The notes below the pieces were generated by a model. That model had not been told where the DNA came from. It did not search any database and saw only the letters and a list, made by a program, of their open reading frames with translations. Below, piece after piece: positions 23,856 to 32,195 of a stretch of DNA of 40,577 nucleotides; positions within the stretch are counted from its first letter, which is position 1; the number at the start of each line of letters is the position of its first letter. The DNA is from an uncultured Clostridia bacterium (GTDB taxonomy: Bacteria > Bacillota > Clostridia > Oscillospirales > CAG-272), in the NCBI GenBank assembly GCA_944391805.1, contig CALXUY010000074.1:1-40577 (forward strand), in the 5' to 3' direction. A program made the position numbers and the translations under genes.

Positions 23856-25247
23856 ATGAAGAAAATCATCATTTCGGACACCACGCTCTGCCGGGAAAAC
23901 GGCAGCTTCAGCTTCAAGGAGAAAATTGAAATTGCCCGCCATCTGGGCCGGCTCGATGTGGATGTCATTGAGCTTCCCGCGATCGCCAGTGCCAAGACCG
24001 ACGTCCTGCTGGTGCGCACCATGGCTTCCTTTGTCAAAGCTCCGGTGCTCTCTGTGGCGGCAGGAGCGGATCTGCAGAGCATCGAGCTGGCGGCGGCGGC
24101 GCTGAACGGCGCGGCGCACCCGCGCATCCGCGTGGCGCTGTCGCTCTCGCCGGTGGGCATGGAGTATACGTATCATAAAAAGCCGGAAAAAATGCTCGGG
24201 TGGATTGCCGAGGCTGTGGAGGCTGCATGCAAAACCGGCATGGAGGTGGAGTTCTGCGCGCTGGACGCCACCCGTGCCGAGGAGGCCTTCCTGAAGGAAG
24301 CGCTCGCGGCGGCCATTGCGGCCGGGGCCACGGTGTTCTCGCTTTGCGACGACGCGGGGCAGATGATGCCCGATGATTTTGCCGCCTTTGCCGAACAGAC
24401 GGCCGAGTCGGCCGGCATTACGGTCGGGGTGCATTGCAGCAACCGCAGCGGATTTGCCTGTGCCGCCGCCGCGCTGGCGGTTCGCCGGGAGCATGTCAGC
24501 GGGGTCAAAACCTCGGTGGGAGGAGACGGCGTTCCGCTGGAAACCTTTGCCGATATGATGCAGAACTGCGGCAGCCACTATCGGCTTTCGGATGGAATCC
24601 GGCACACCGAGCTGCATCGCGTCGTGCGCCAGATCGGCTGGATTGCCGCGCATTCCGGGCAGGAAAAGGCGGCGGTGCCGGCAGCGTCCGGCGACGGGAT
24701 GCCTGCGGTGTGTCTGGATGCGAAGGACAGCCGCGAGGATGTGATTGCTGCGGTCCGCGCGCTTGGCTACGATCTCTCGGAGGAGGACTGCGCGCGGGTG
24801 TATGAGGAATTTCTGCGTGTGGCCTCCAAAAAGCAGGTGGACGTGCGGGATCTCGAGGCCATTGTCGCCAGCACCGCCCTGCAGGTTCCCCCGACCTATC
24901 AGCTCAAAACCTATGTGGTCAACAGCGGCAATGTGCTCTCGGCCAGCGCGCAGATCACGCTGACCAAGGGAGAGGCCGAGCTTTCCGGCGTCTGCATCGG
25001 CGAGGGACCGGTGGAGGCTGCCGTGCGTGCGCTCGAGCAGATCATCGGGCGGCACTATGAGCTGGACGATTTTCAGATTCACTCGGTCACAGAGGGCACC
25101 GGAGCGGTGGGATCCGCGCTGGTACGGCTGCGCTCGGGGGGCAAGCTCTATTCCGGCAACGGAATTTCCACCGACATCATCGGCGCGGGCATCCGGGCGT
25201 ATATCAACGCGGTGAATAAGATTGTTTACGAGGAGGATGTGCAATGA
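23856..25247 (+). CDS. Isopropylmalate-synthase-like protein with degenerate active site and intact LeuA regulatory domain
   Basis: 463 residues: an HMGL-like TIM barrel (1-290), a linker, and a C-terminal LeuA allosteric domain (about 345-460; LSASAQITLTKGE, GEGPVEAAVRALEQI, GTGAVGSALV, GNGISTDIIGAGIRAYINAVNKI). Catalytic motifs of true synthases are altered: the TLRDGEQ region reads DTTLCRENGSF, the metal motif HxHND reads HCSNRSG (His193 kept, second His is Ser195, Asp is Arg197), and the NGxGERAGN region reads KTSVGGDGVPLE. It probably cannot perform the normal condensation with metal. The regulatory domain binds leucine in LeuA, so this may be a leucine sensor or a re-purposed lyase. The start follows AAAAGGAGG. 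Leu T-box controlled; TGA overlaps the next ATG. Confidence 0.85.
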   Translation: MKKIIISDTTLCRENGSFSFKEKIEIARHLGRLDVDVIELPAIASAKTDVLLVRTMASFVKAPVLSVAAGADLQSIELAAAALNGAAHPRIRVALSLSPVGMEYTYHKKPEKMLGWIAEAVEAACKTGMEVEFCALDATRAEEAFLKEALAAAIAAGATVFSLCDDAGQMMPDDFAAFAEQTAESAGITVGVHCSNRSGFACAAAALAVRREHVSGVKTSVGGDGVPLETFADMMQNCGSHYRLSDGIRHTELHRVVRQIGWIAAHSGQEKAAVPAASGDGMPAVCLDAKDSREDVIAAVRALGYDLSEEDCARVYEEFLRVASKKQVDVRDLEAIVASTALQVPPTYQLKTYVVNSGNVLSASAQITLTKGEAELSGVCIGEGPVEAAVRALEQIIGRHYELDDFQIHSVTEGTGAVGSALVRLRSGGKLYSGNGISTDIIGAGIRAYINAVNKIVYEEDVQ

Positions 25248-27778
25248 AGCTGTCGTTTTCCACCAAGGGGTGGCACCAGAGCAGTTTTGATGAGTTCTGC
25301 GAGATGGCGAACGATCTCGGCTTTGAGGGGATCGAGCTGCACAACATACACAATCGGCTCTTTACCGATCCGGACGGCGCGTTCCATGATTACGCCGCCG
25401 CGGCCACCCGCCGCCGGCTGTTTGAGCGCGGACTGACGATCCCGTGTATCGATGCGGTCTGCGAGCTTTCGGATACGCCGGAGGCGGTGGAGGAGATTAC
25501 AAAGTGCTTGGAAATCGCCAAAAATCTGCACATTCCGCATGTGCGCCTGCGCGCCAGCGCGCCGGATACCGAGGCGGTTGAGGCCGCGGATATGGCCATC
25601 GAGCAGGTGGCGGCGCTGATCTCGCGTGTGCTCCCCGCGGCCGAGGAGAGCGGCGTGACGCTGCTGCTGGAGACGGCCGGGCTGTTTGCCAAAACCGCCG
25701 TGCTGCGGGATATGCTCGAGCGCTTTGCCTCGGATTCTCTCGCCGCTCTCTGGGAGCTCTCCGCCACCAGCCTGTGCGCCGGGGAGACGCCGGAGGAGGT
25801 CATCCGCAATCTCGGGGCGTATGTGCGGCATGTCCACTTCAGCGATGCGAAAAAGGCCGCGGACGGCGGCGTGGAATACTGCCTGGCAGGGGAGGGCGAG
25901 CTGCCGCTGGACGACGTGATGCGCGCGCTGCGCTCGGTCAATTATGACGGCTTCCTCTCGCTGGTCTGGAATCCCGCATGGTGCGAGGAGCTGGACGATA
26001 TGGAAATCATCTTCGCGCAGTTTGCCGGCTTTATGAAGCAGTACAGCGACACCTCCCGCAAGGAGAAAACCCTGTATTACAACAACGCCCGCACCGGAAA
26101 GTTTGTCTGGAAAAAGGATCTGCTGATCGACGCGACCTTCTCGCAGGTGCTCGACCGTATGGTGGAGGAGTTCCCGGATCAGTACGCCTTCAAATACACC
26201 ACGCTGGATTATACCCGCACCTACAGTGAGTTCCGGGACGATGTGGACACCTTCTGCCGGACGCTCATCGCGCTGGGGGTCCGGGCGGGGCATCATGTCG
26301 CGGTCTGGGCGTCCAACGTGCCGCAGTGGTATATCGCCTTCTGGGCGGCCACCAAAATCGGCGCCGTGCTGGTGACTGTCAACACCGCTTACAAGATTCA
26401 CGAGGCCGAGTATCTGCTCAAGCAGTCGGATACGCATACCCTCATTTTCACCAAAGGCTCCAAGGATTCGGATTATTCCGCGATCATTGCCGAGCTTTGC
26501 CCCGAGCTGGAGCACACCCGGCCGGGCGAGCACCTGCACAGCAAGCGGCTGCCGTTTTTGCGCAACGTCATCACCGTAGGGTTTCACCAGAAGGGGTGCC
26601 TGGAGTGGAACGAGGCGCTGGAGTATGCCGGGCAGGTGCCGCAGGAAACTGTGGACCGCATGGCGGCCGCAGTCAGCCCGGATGACGTGGCCAACATGCA
26701 GTACACCTCCGGCACCACAGGATTCCCCAAGGGCGTTATGCTGACGCATTACAACATCGTCAACAACGGCAAGTGCATCGGCGACCGGATGGATCTTTCC
26801 ACCGCCGACCGCCTGATGATTCAGGTGCCCATGTTCCATTGCTTCGGCATGGTGCTGGCCATGACCGCGGGCATGACGCACGGGACCACGCTGCTGCCGC
26901 TTCCGTATTTTTCGGCCAAGCCGGCGCTGGCCTGCATTCACAACGAGCATATCACGGCCTTTCACGGCGTGCCCACCATGTTCATCGCTCTGCTGGAGCA
27001 TCCGGATTTTGCCAAAACCGATTTTTCGTATATGCGCACCGGCATTATGGCCGGCAGCCCCTGCCCGATCTCGGTGATGCGGGATGTGGTGGACAAAATG
27101 CACATGAGCGAGATCACCATTGTGTACGGGCAGACCGAGGCGTCGCCGGGCTGCACTATGAGCTCGACCGACGACCCGATCGAGGTGCGCGTGGGTACCG
27201 TGGGGCGTCCGCTGCCCGAGATCGAATGCAAAATCGTCAATCCCGAGACCGGCGAGGAGTGCCCGGACGAGGTGACAGGAGAGTTCCTGGCGCGGGGCCA
27301 TAATATCATGAAGGGGTATTATAAGATGCCGGGCGCCACTGCCGCCGCCATCGACGCCGACGGCTGGCTGCACACCGGCGACCTGGCCTGCCGCACGCCC
27401 GAGGGCAACTACCGCATCACCGGGCGCCTGAAGGATATGATCATCCGGGGCGGAGAAAACATCTACCCCAAGGAGATTGAGGACTTCATTTACACCCACC
27501 CGAAGGTCAGCGACGTGCAGGTCATCGGTGTGCCGGATGAGCAGTATGGCGAGGAAATCATGGCCTGCATCATCCTCAAGGAGGGCGAACAGATGACCGA
27601 GAAGGAGATGAAGGATTATATCAACGCCCACATGGCCCGCCACAAGGTGCCGCGGTATATCGAATTTGTGGACTCCTTCCCGATGAACGTGGCAGGCAAG
27701 ATTCTCAAATACAAAATGCGGGAAATGGCAATTGAAAAGCTGGGTCTGCAGAAGGCGAACGGAGTGGTGACGGCATAA
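25244..27778 (+). CDS. TIM-barrel / AMP-forming acyl-CoA synthetase fusion, Leu T-box operon
   Basis: 844 residues. Residues 1 to about 265 are a sugar-phosphate-isomerase/epimerase-like TIM barrel (LSFSTKGWHQSSFDEF; GFEGIELHNIHN; VRHVHFSDAKK). Residues 280-844 are a complete acyl-CoA synthetase: YTSGTTGFPKGVMLTH (about 487), YGQTEASPG, HTGDLACRTPEGNY (about 709), GRLKDMIIRGGENIYPKEIE and the catalytic Lys819 in AGKILK. It is of the FadD/acyl-CoA ligase type and not close to the two HTH-cupin ligases. Several barrel residues that usually bind metal look replaced (for example LLLETAG kept, but ALWELSATS instead of a Asp-His pair), so the barrel may be a binding module. The Leu T-box suggests isovalerate as substrate (inference). 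Confidence 0.88.
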   Translation: MKLSFSTKGWHQSSFDEFCEMANDLGFEGIELHNIHNRLFTDPDGAFHDYAAAATRRRLFERGLTIPCIDAVCELSDTPEAVEEITKCLEIAKNLHIPHVRLRASAPDTEAVEAADMAIEQVAALISRVLPAAEESGVTLLLETAGLFAKTAVLRDMLERFASDSLAALWELSATSLCAGETPEEVIRNLGAYVRHVHFSDAKKAADGGVEYCLAGEGELPLDDVMRALRSVNYDGFLSLVWNPAWCEELDDMEIIFAQFAGFMKQYSDTSRKEKTLYYNNARTGKFVWKKDLLIDATFSQVLDRMVEEFPDQYAFKYTTLDYTRTYSEFRDDVDTFCRTLIALGVRAGHHVAVWASNVPQWYIAFWAATKIGAVLVTVNTAYKIHEAEYLLKQSDTHTLIFTKGSKDSDYSAIIAELCPELEHTRPGEHLHSKRLPFLRNVITVGFHQKGCLEWNEALEYAGQVPQETVDRMAAAVSPDDVANMQYTSGTTGFPKGVMLTHYNIVNNGKCIGDRMDLSTADRLMIQVPMFHCFGMVLAMTAGMTHGTTLLPLPYFSAKPALACIHNEHITAFHGVPTMFIALLEHPDFAKTDFSYMRTGIMAGSPCPISVMRDVVDKMHMSEITIVYGQTEASPGCTMSSTDDPIEVRVGTVGRPLPEIECKIVNPETGEECPDEVTGEFLARGHNIMKGYYKMPGATAAAIDADGWLHTGDLACRTPEGNYRITGRLKDMIIRGGENIYPKEIEDFIYTHPKVSDVQVIGVPDEQYGEEIMACIILKEGEQMTEKEMKDYINAHMARHKVPRYIEFVDSFPMNVAGKILKYKMREMAIEKLGLQKANGVVTA

Positions 27779-28584
27779 TGTTTGGAAATCAGATAGAAGT
27801 GATCGACGCGCACTGCCATATCTATCCCGAAAAAATCGCGGCGCGTGCCGCCCTGAGCGTGGGAGACTTTTACGGGGAGAGCGCTGCCTGCCCGGGCACG
27901 GTCGAGGGGCTTTTGCGCGAGGGGAGCGCGGCCGAAATCGACCGGTTTGTGGTGCAGTCGGTTGCAACAACCCCCCACCAGGTTGAAAGCATCAACCGCT
28001 TCATTGCCGCCGAGGTGGCAGAGCAGGGCGGGAGGCTCATCGGGTTTGGCACCCTGCATCCCGACAGCGCCGATCAGGCAGGCGACATCGCCCGCCTGCG
28101 CGAGCTGGGGCTGCGCGGGGTCAAGCTGCACCCGGACATTCAGGGCTTTAAAATTGACGATTACCGCTGCCTGCGCATCTATGAGCTGTGCGAGCAGGAG
28201 GGGCTGCCGATTCTGATGCACACCGGCGACAGCCGGTACGACAATTCCAACCCCAACCGCCTGCTGCCCATCCTCAAAATTTATACCGGCCTGACCGTGA
28301 TCGGCGCGCATTTCGGTGGCTGGTCGATCTGGGAGGAGGCAAGCGAACAGCTTTGCGGCATTCCCAACCTGTATGTGGACTGCTCCTCCAGCCTCTCTTA
28401 TATCCCGGCTGAAACCGCGCGCAAAATCATCCGGCGCTACGGCGCTGACCGGGTGCTCTTCGGCACCGATTATCCGCTGCACTCCCCGGTGCATGAGCTG
28501 GAGCTGTTCGGGGCGCTTGGGCTGACCGATGAGGAAAACCGGGCGATTCTGAACGGCAACGCCCGGCGGCTGCTGGGGCTTTGA
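27778..28584 (+). CDS. Amidohydrolase family TIM-barrel protein
   Basis: 268 residues of the amidohydrolase 2 family (ACMSD-like). Metal-site candidates are IDAHCHIYP (HxH), LHPDIQGF, MHTGDS (His), GAHFGGWS (His) and GTDYPLHSP (Asp). Members hydrolyse or decarboxylate ring or carboxyl compounds; no substrate can be assigned. Its ATG overlaps the stop of the ligase fusion by one base (TAATG), so it belongs to the Leu unit. It might hydrolyse or recycle a side product of the pathway, but that is a guess. Confidence 0.82.
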   Translation: MFGNQIEVIDAHCHIYPEKIAARAALSVGDFYGESAACPGTVEGLLREGSAAEIDRFVVQSVATTPHQVESINRFIAAEVAEQGGRLIGFGTLHPDSADQAGDIARLRELGLRGVKLHPDIQGFKIDDYRCLRIYELCEQEGLPILMHTGDSRYDNSNPNRLLPILKIYTGLTVIGAHFGGWSIWEEASEQLCGIPNLYVDCSSSLSYIPAETARKIIRRYGADRVLFGTDYPLHSPVHELELFGALGLTDEENRAILNGNARRLLGL

Positions 28585-28652
28585 AGCGGACCGTCAGGCC
28601 GGCGGGCCGGGGCTGACAAGCGGCGGCAGCCTGTGCTTGTGAACCAAACCGA

Positions 28653-28674
28653 GAAAACGCACCGACCAGGTGCG
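28653..28674 (+). promoter_or_regulatory. Hairpin in the leader of metY
   Basis: ACGCACC and GGTGCGT form a 7-bp stem around GACCA in the 124-base gap between the amidohydrolase gene and metY. No T-tract and no SAM-riboswitch signature is visible. No clear promoter either, so read-through from the Leu unit is possible. Confidence 0.35.
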
Positions 28675-28708
28675 TCATTGAAACACGATAGGAACAGGAG
28701 ATCAAACC

Positions 28709-29992
28709 ATGAGCAACATCAGCAAGGATACCATTTGTGTGCAGGGGGGCTACACGCCCGGAAACGGTGAGCCGCGCCAGCTTCCCATTGTGCAAAGCAC
28801 CACCTTCAAATATGCAACCGGCGATGCGATGGGGGCGCTGTTCGATCTGAAGGCCTCCGGCTACTTCTACTCCCGCCTGCAAAACCCCACCTGCGACACG
28901 GTGGCGGCCAAAATTTGTGAGCTGGAGGGGGGGAGCGCAGCCATGCTCACCTCCTCCGGGCAGGCGGCGTCCTTTTACAGCATTTTCAACATCGCCTCCT
29001 GCGGCGATCACATCGTGTCCTCCTCCACGATTTATGGGGGTACCTACAACCTTTTCGCGGTCACGATGAAGCGCATGGGCATCGAGTTCACGTTTGTCTC
29101 CCCCGACTGCACCGACGAGGAGCTGAACGCGGCCTTCCGCCCCAATACCAAGGCGGTGTTTGGGGAGACCATCGCCAACCCGGCGCTGGTGGTGCTGGAC
29201 ATTGAGCGCTTTGCCAGGGCCGCGCATGACCACGGCGTGCCCCTGATCATCGACAACACCTTTGCCACACCGGTCAACTGCCGCCCCTTCGAGTGGGGAG
29301 CCGACATTGTCACGCATTCCACTACCAAGTACATGGACGGTCACGGCGCGGCGGTGGGAGGCTGTATTGTGGATTCGGGCCGCTTCGATTGGGCCGCACA
29401 TGCCGAAAAATTCCCCGGCCTCTGCACACCGGACGACAGCTACCACGGCGTGACCTATGTCAAAGAGTTCGGGCTGGGCGGCGCCTATATCACCAAGGCC
29501 ACCGCACAGCTCATGCGGGATTTCGGCTCGGTGCAATCTCCGCAGAGCGCCTTTCTGCTCAATCTGGGGCTGGAGAGCCTGCACGTGAGAATGGCACGGC
29601 ACTGCGAGAACGGAATGGCCGTCGCACGCTTCCTGCAGGGGCACGAAAAGGTGACATGGGTGACCTATCCGGGGCTGGAGGGCGACAAATCCTATGCGCT
29701 GGCACAGAAATATCTGCCGAACGGCAGCTGCGGCGTGGTGAGCTTTGGCGTCAGGGGCGGGCGCGAGGCCGCCGCCAAAGTGATGGAGGGGCTGAAGATT
29801 GCGGCGATTGAAACGCATGTGGCCGACGCGCGCTCCTGCTGCCTGCATCCTGCCACCACCACGCACCGCCAGATGAGCGACGAGGAGCTGCTGGCTGCCG
29901 GCGTATCGGCTGATCTGATCCGGTTTTCCTGCGGTCTGGAGAGCAAGGACGATCTCATCGCCGATCTCGCGCAGGCGCTGGACCGGGTCTGA
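28709..29992 (+). CDS. metY: O-acetylhomoserine sulfhydrylase (aminocarboxypropyltransferase)
   Basis: 427 residues, Cys/Met metabolism PLP-dependent family. Features are YSRLQNPT, SSGQAASFYSIFN, DNTFATPVNCRPFEWGADI, the PLP lysine in STTKYMDGHG, and the C-terminal arginine region IRFSCGLE. It makes homocysteine from O-acetylhomoserine and sulfide, the direct sulfhydrylation route to methionine. The partner gene metA follows 15 bases later and makes O-acetylhomoserine, so the assignment is supported by context. AGGAACAGGAG precedes the ATG. Confidence 0.93.
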   Translation: MSNISKDTICVQGGYTPGNGEPRQLPIVQSTTFKYATGDAMGALFDLKASGYFYSRLQNPTCDTVAAKICELEGGSAAMLTSSGQAASFYSIFNIASCGDHIVSSSTIYGGTYNLFAVTMKRMGIEFTFVSPDCTDEELNAAFRPNTKAVFGETIANPALVVLDIERFARAAHDHGVPLIIDNTFATPVNCRPFEWGADIVTHSTTKYMDGHGAAVGGCIVDSGRFDWAAHAEKFPGLCTPDDSYHGVTYVKEFGLGGAYITKATAQLMRDFGSVQSPQSAFLLNLGLESLHVRMARHCENGMAVARFLQGHEKVTWVTYPGLEGDKSYALAQKYLPNGSCGVVSFGVRGGREAAAKVMEGLKIAAIETHVADARSCCLHPATTTHRQMSDEELLAAGVSADLIRFSCGLESKDDLIADLAQALDRV

Positions 29993-30007
29993 TCGGGGGA
30001 GAGAACC

Positions 30008-30925
30008 ATGCCGATCCGCATTCCGAACGACCTGCCCGCGGTCAAGGTGCTCACGGACGAAAATATATTCGTCATGACCGAAACCCGGGCGCTCACACAG
30101 GACATCCGCCCGCTGAAAATTCTGCTGCTCAACCTGATGCCCAAAAAGATCGAGACCGAAACCCAGTTCTCCCGTCTGCTCGGCAACACACCGCTGCAGG
30201 TCGAGCTGGAGCTGATTCACACCAAAAGCCATCAATCCAAAAACGTGTCGCCCGAGCATCTGCTCTCCTTCTACAAAACCTTTGACGATGTGAAGGAGCG
30301 GAATTTTGACGGCATGATCATCACCGGCGCGCCGGTGGAGCAGATGCCCTTCCAGCAGGTGGAATACTGGCAGGAGCTGTGCGGCATTATGGAGTGGAGC
30401 AAAAGCCACGTGCACAGCACCTTTCATATCTGCTGGGGGGCGCAGGCCGGGCTGTTTTACCATTTCGGCATTGAGAAAAGGCCCCTGCCGCAAAAGCTGT
30501 TCGGGGTATTTCCGCATGAGGTCGAATACAGGCGCTCCATCCTGTTCCGCGGGTTTGACGATTGCTTCATGGTGCCGCACTCCCGGCACACGGGATTGGA
30601 CGAGGAGGCTGTCCGCCGCACGCCGGAGCTGAAGGTGCTGGCCTCCTCGCCCGAGGCCGGGATCTTTGCCGTTTCCACCGAAAACGGGAAGCAGATCTTC
30701 ATCACCGGGCATCCGGAGTACGACGCCGGCACGCTGCGCAGCGAGTATGAGCGCGATCTGGCCGAGGGCAGGCCGATCGGAATGCCGCGGAACTATTTCC
30801 CGGATGATGATCCTGCCCGTGCGCCGCAGGTGACATGGCGCTCTCATGCCAATCTGCTTTACAGCAACTGGCTCAATTACTTTGTGTATCAGACCACGCC
30901 CTACGACCTTTCCCAGATCAAATGA
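30008..30925 (+). CDS. metA: Homoserine O-acetyltransferase (MetA type)
   Basis: 305 residues, full-length MetA. Cys142 in [10 protein letters not shown] is the acyl-enzyme nucleophile, with His235 and Glu237 in TGHPEY completing the catalytic set. Residue 111 is Glu (TGAPVEQMP), the form established as acetyl-CoA-specific, whereas Gly at this place goes with succinyl-CoA in E. coli. So the product is O-acetylhomoserine, which feeds metY next door. GGGGGAGAG precedes the ATG. Confidence 0.95.
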   Translation: MPIRIPNDLPAVKVLTDENIFVMTETRALTQDIRPLKILLLNLMPKKIETETQFSRLLGNTPLQVELELIHTKSHQSKNVSPEHLLSFYKTFDDVKERNFDGMIITGAPVEQMPFQQVEYWQELCGIMEWSKSHVHSTFHICWGAQAGLFYHFGIEKRPLPQKLFGVFPHEVEYRRSILFRGFDDCFMVPHSRHTGLDEEAVRRTPELKVLASSPEAGIFAVSTENGKQIFITGHPEYDAGTLRSEYERDLAEGRPIGMPRNYFPDDDPARAPQVTWRSHANLLYSNWLNYFVYQTTPYDLSQIK

Positions 30926-30982
30926 TGCAGAAAAGGCCGCAGCCGCCCGGGAAACAGGCAGCGCGGCCGCAAGGAGAAGAGC

Positions 30983-31516
30983 ATGATCCTCGAACAAGGC
31001 AGACCTGCCAACGACCGTGAGCGCGCCGAACGGGAGCGCCCTGTGTATGATTTCCTCGACGGACTCGGCGTCAGCTATGGCCGGATCGACCATGAGCCGG
31101 CCATGACCATGGAGGTCTGTGCCGAAATCGACCGGGTGCTGAACGCCACCATCTGTAAAAATCTCTTTCTGTGCAACCGGCAGGAAACCGCCTTTTATCT
31201 GCTGATGATGCCGGGGGATAAGCCCTTCAGAACCAAGGATCTCTCGGCGCAGATCGGCTCGGCGCGCCTGTCCTTTGCTTCTCCCGCGCACATGGAGCGG
31301 CTGCTGGGGCTGTATCCCGGCTCGGTCAGCGTGCTCGGCCTGCTCCATGACCGGGATCACGAGGTGCAGCTTCTCATTGATCGGGATGTGCTGGCCGGGG
31401 AATTTATCGGCTGCCACCCCTGTGTCAATACCTCCAGCCTGCGCCTGCGCACTGCCGACCTGACCGGACGCATTCTGCCGGCGCTCGGCGTTGTGCCGCG
31501 CGTGGTGCAGCTCTGA
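30983..31516 (+). CDS. YbaK/ProX-type aminoacyl-tRNA deacylase (prolyl-tRNA editing domain)
   Basis: 177 residues. VSYGRIDHEPAMTMEVC, ICKNLFLCNRQETAFYLLMMPGDKPF, LSAQIGSARLSFAS, GSVSVLGLLHD and GCHPCVNTSSLRL identify the free-standing YbaK/aminoacyl-tRNA editing family, close to the ProX/PrdX group that clears Ala- or Cys-tRNA-Pro. Cytosolic proofreading enzyme. AAGGAGAAGAG precedes the ATG, 57 bases after metA, so it may be co-transcribed. Which mischarged tRNA it hydrolyses is not clear. Confidence 0.88.
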   Translation: MILEQGRPANDRERAERERPVYDFLDGLGVSYGRIDHEPAMTMEVCAEIDRVLNATICKNLFLCNRQETAFYLLMMPGDKPFRTKDLSAQIGSARLSFASPAHMERLLGLYPGSVSVLGLLHDRDHEVQLLIDRDVLAGEFIGCHPCVNTSSLRLRTADLTGRILPALGVVPRVVQL

Positions 31517-31557
31517 GAGCTGTGCCTTCGGGTCTGGCGGAAAGGAGATGCGAACCA

Positions 31558-31992
31558 ATGAACCGGAAAGCCGCAAAACAGTTTTTGCTGGCGCATATCG
31601 CCGCGATTGCCGCGGTGCTGCTGCTTCCGCTCTATGCACGGTTTGCCGATTTTTTGTCGTTCGGTATGCCGAAGTGCCTGCTGCACGACATTTTTTACGT
31701 GTACTGTCCGCTGTGCGGCGGCACGCGGGCAGCCGAGGCGCTGCTGCGTCTGAATGTGGCGGAGGCGTTTCGCTGCAACGCGCTTGTGGTGCTGTCGGTC
31801 CCATTTGTCCTGTTTTTTTATCTGCGCGCGTGGAGACGGCTGCTGCGCGGAGAGAAGCAGCTCTGGCGGGTACCCGCCTGGGTATGGATTGCGGTGGTTT
31901 CGGCAATGGTGCTGTTCGGCGTTGCGAGAAATGTTCTGATGATCGGATTCGGCATCGATCCGCTTGGCGATCTCTGGCCGGTCTGGAATTGA
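31558..31992 (+). CDS. DUF2752 membrane protein
   Basis: 144 residues with three predicted hydrophobic helices (about 10-30, 75-95 and 105-128). The family signature CPLCGGTRAAEALLRLNVAEAF is found as YCPLCGGTRA, the conserved Cys-x-x-Cys-Gly-Gly-Thr-Arg. Function of DUF2752 is unknown. AAAGGAG lies 10 bases before the ATG. A strong terminator follows. Confidence 0.82.
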   Translation: MNRKAAKQFLLAHIAAIAAVLLLPLYARFADFLSFGMPKCLLHDIFYVYCPLCGGTRAAEALLRLNVAEAFRCNALVVLSVPFVLFFYLRAWRRLLRGEKQLWRVPAWVWIAVVSAMVLFGVARNVLMIGFGIDPLGDLWPVWN

Positions 31993-31999
31993 AACCGGA

Positions 32000-32032
32000 A
32001 AGTCTGTGCATACTATCGGCACAGGCTTTTTT
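32000..32032 (+). terminator. Rho-independent terminator
   Basis: AAGTCTGTGC / GCACAGGCTT (10 bp with one G-T pair) around a 9-base loop, followed by T6. Ends the DUF2752 unit. Confidence 0.88.
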
Positions 32033-32195
32033 GTTTGCGCCGGAGGATGAAGGCTGCTGCCTGCAGGTTTATGCGCGCGCCGGATCGGCGGGAAGCCGGC
32101 CGCCGCGCCGACCGGGCGGCAGCACCGCGGGGTTAGGCATACCACCGCTCCGGAAATGCGGGCAATTCCGGCTGTATGGAAAGGGAAGAGTGAGC

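Noticed and set aside
28585..28708. SAM riboswitch before metY
   Set aside because: Too short and lacks the conserved SAM-I/II/IV cores; only a plain hairpin is present.
28427..32011. Very long open frame on the minus strand (over 1,100 codons) opposite metY, metA and neighbours
   Set aside because: It is antisense to well-recognised genes, has low-complexity Arg/Pro/His-rich translation, no family similarity and no ribosome binding site. High GC lowers stop frequency and gives such shadows.
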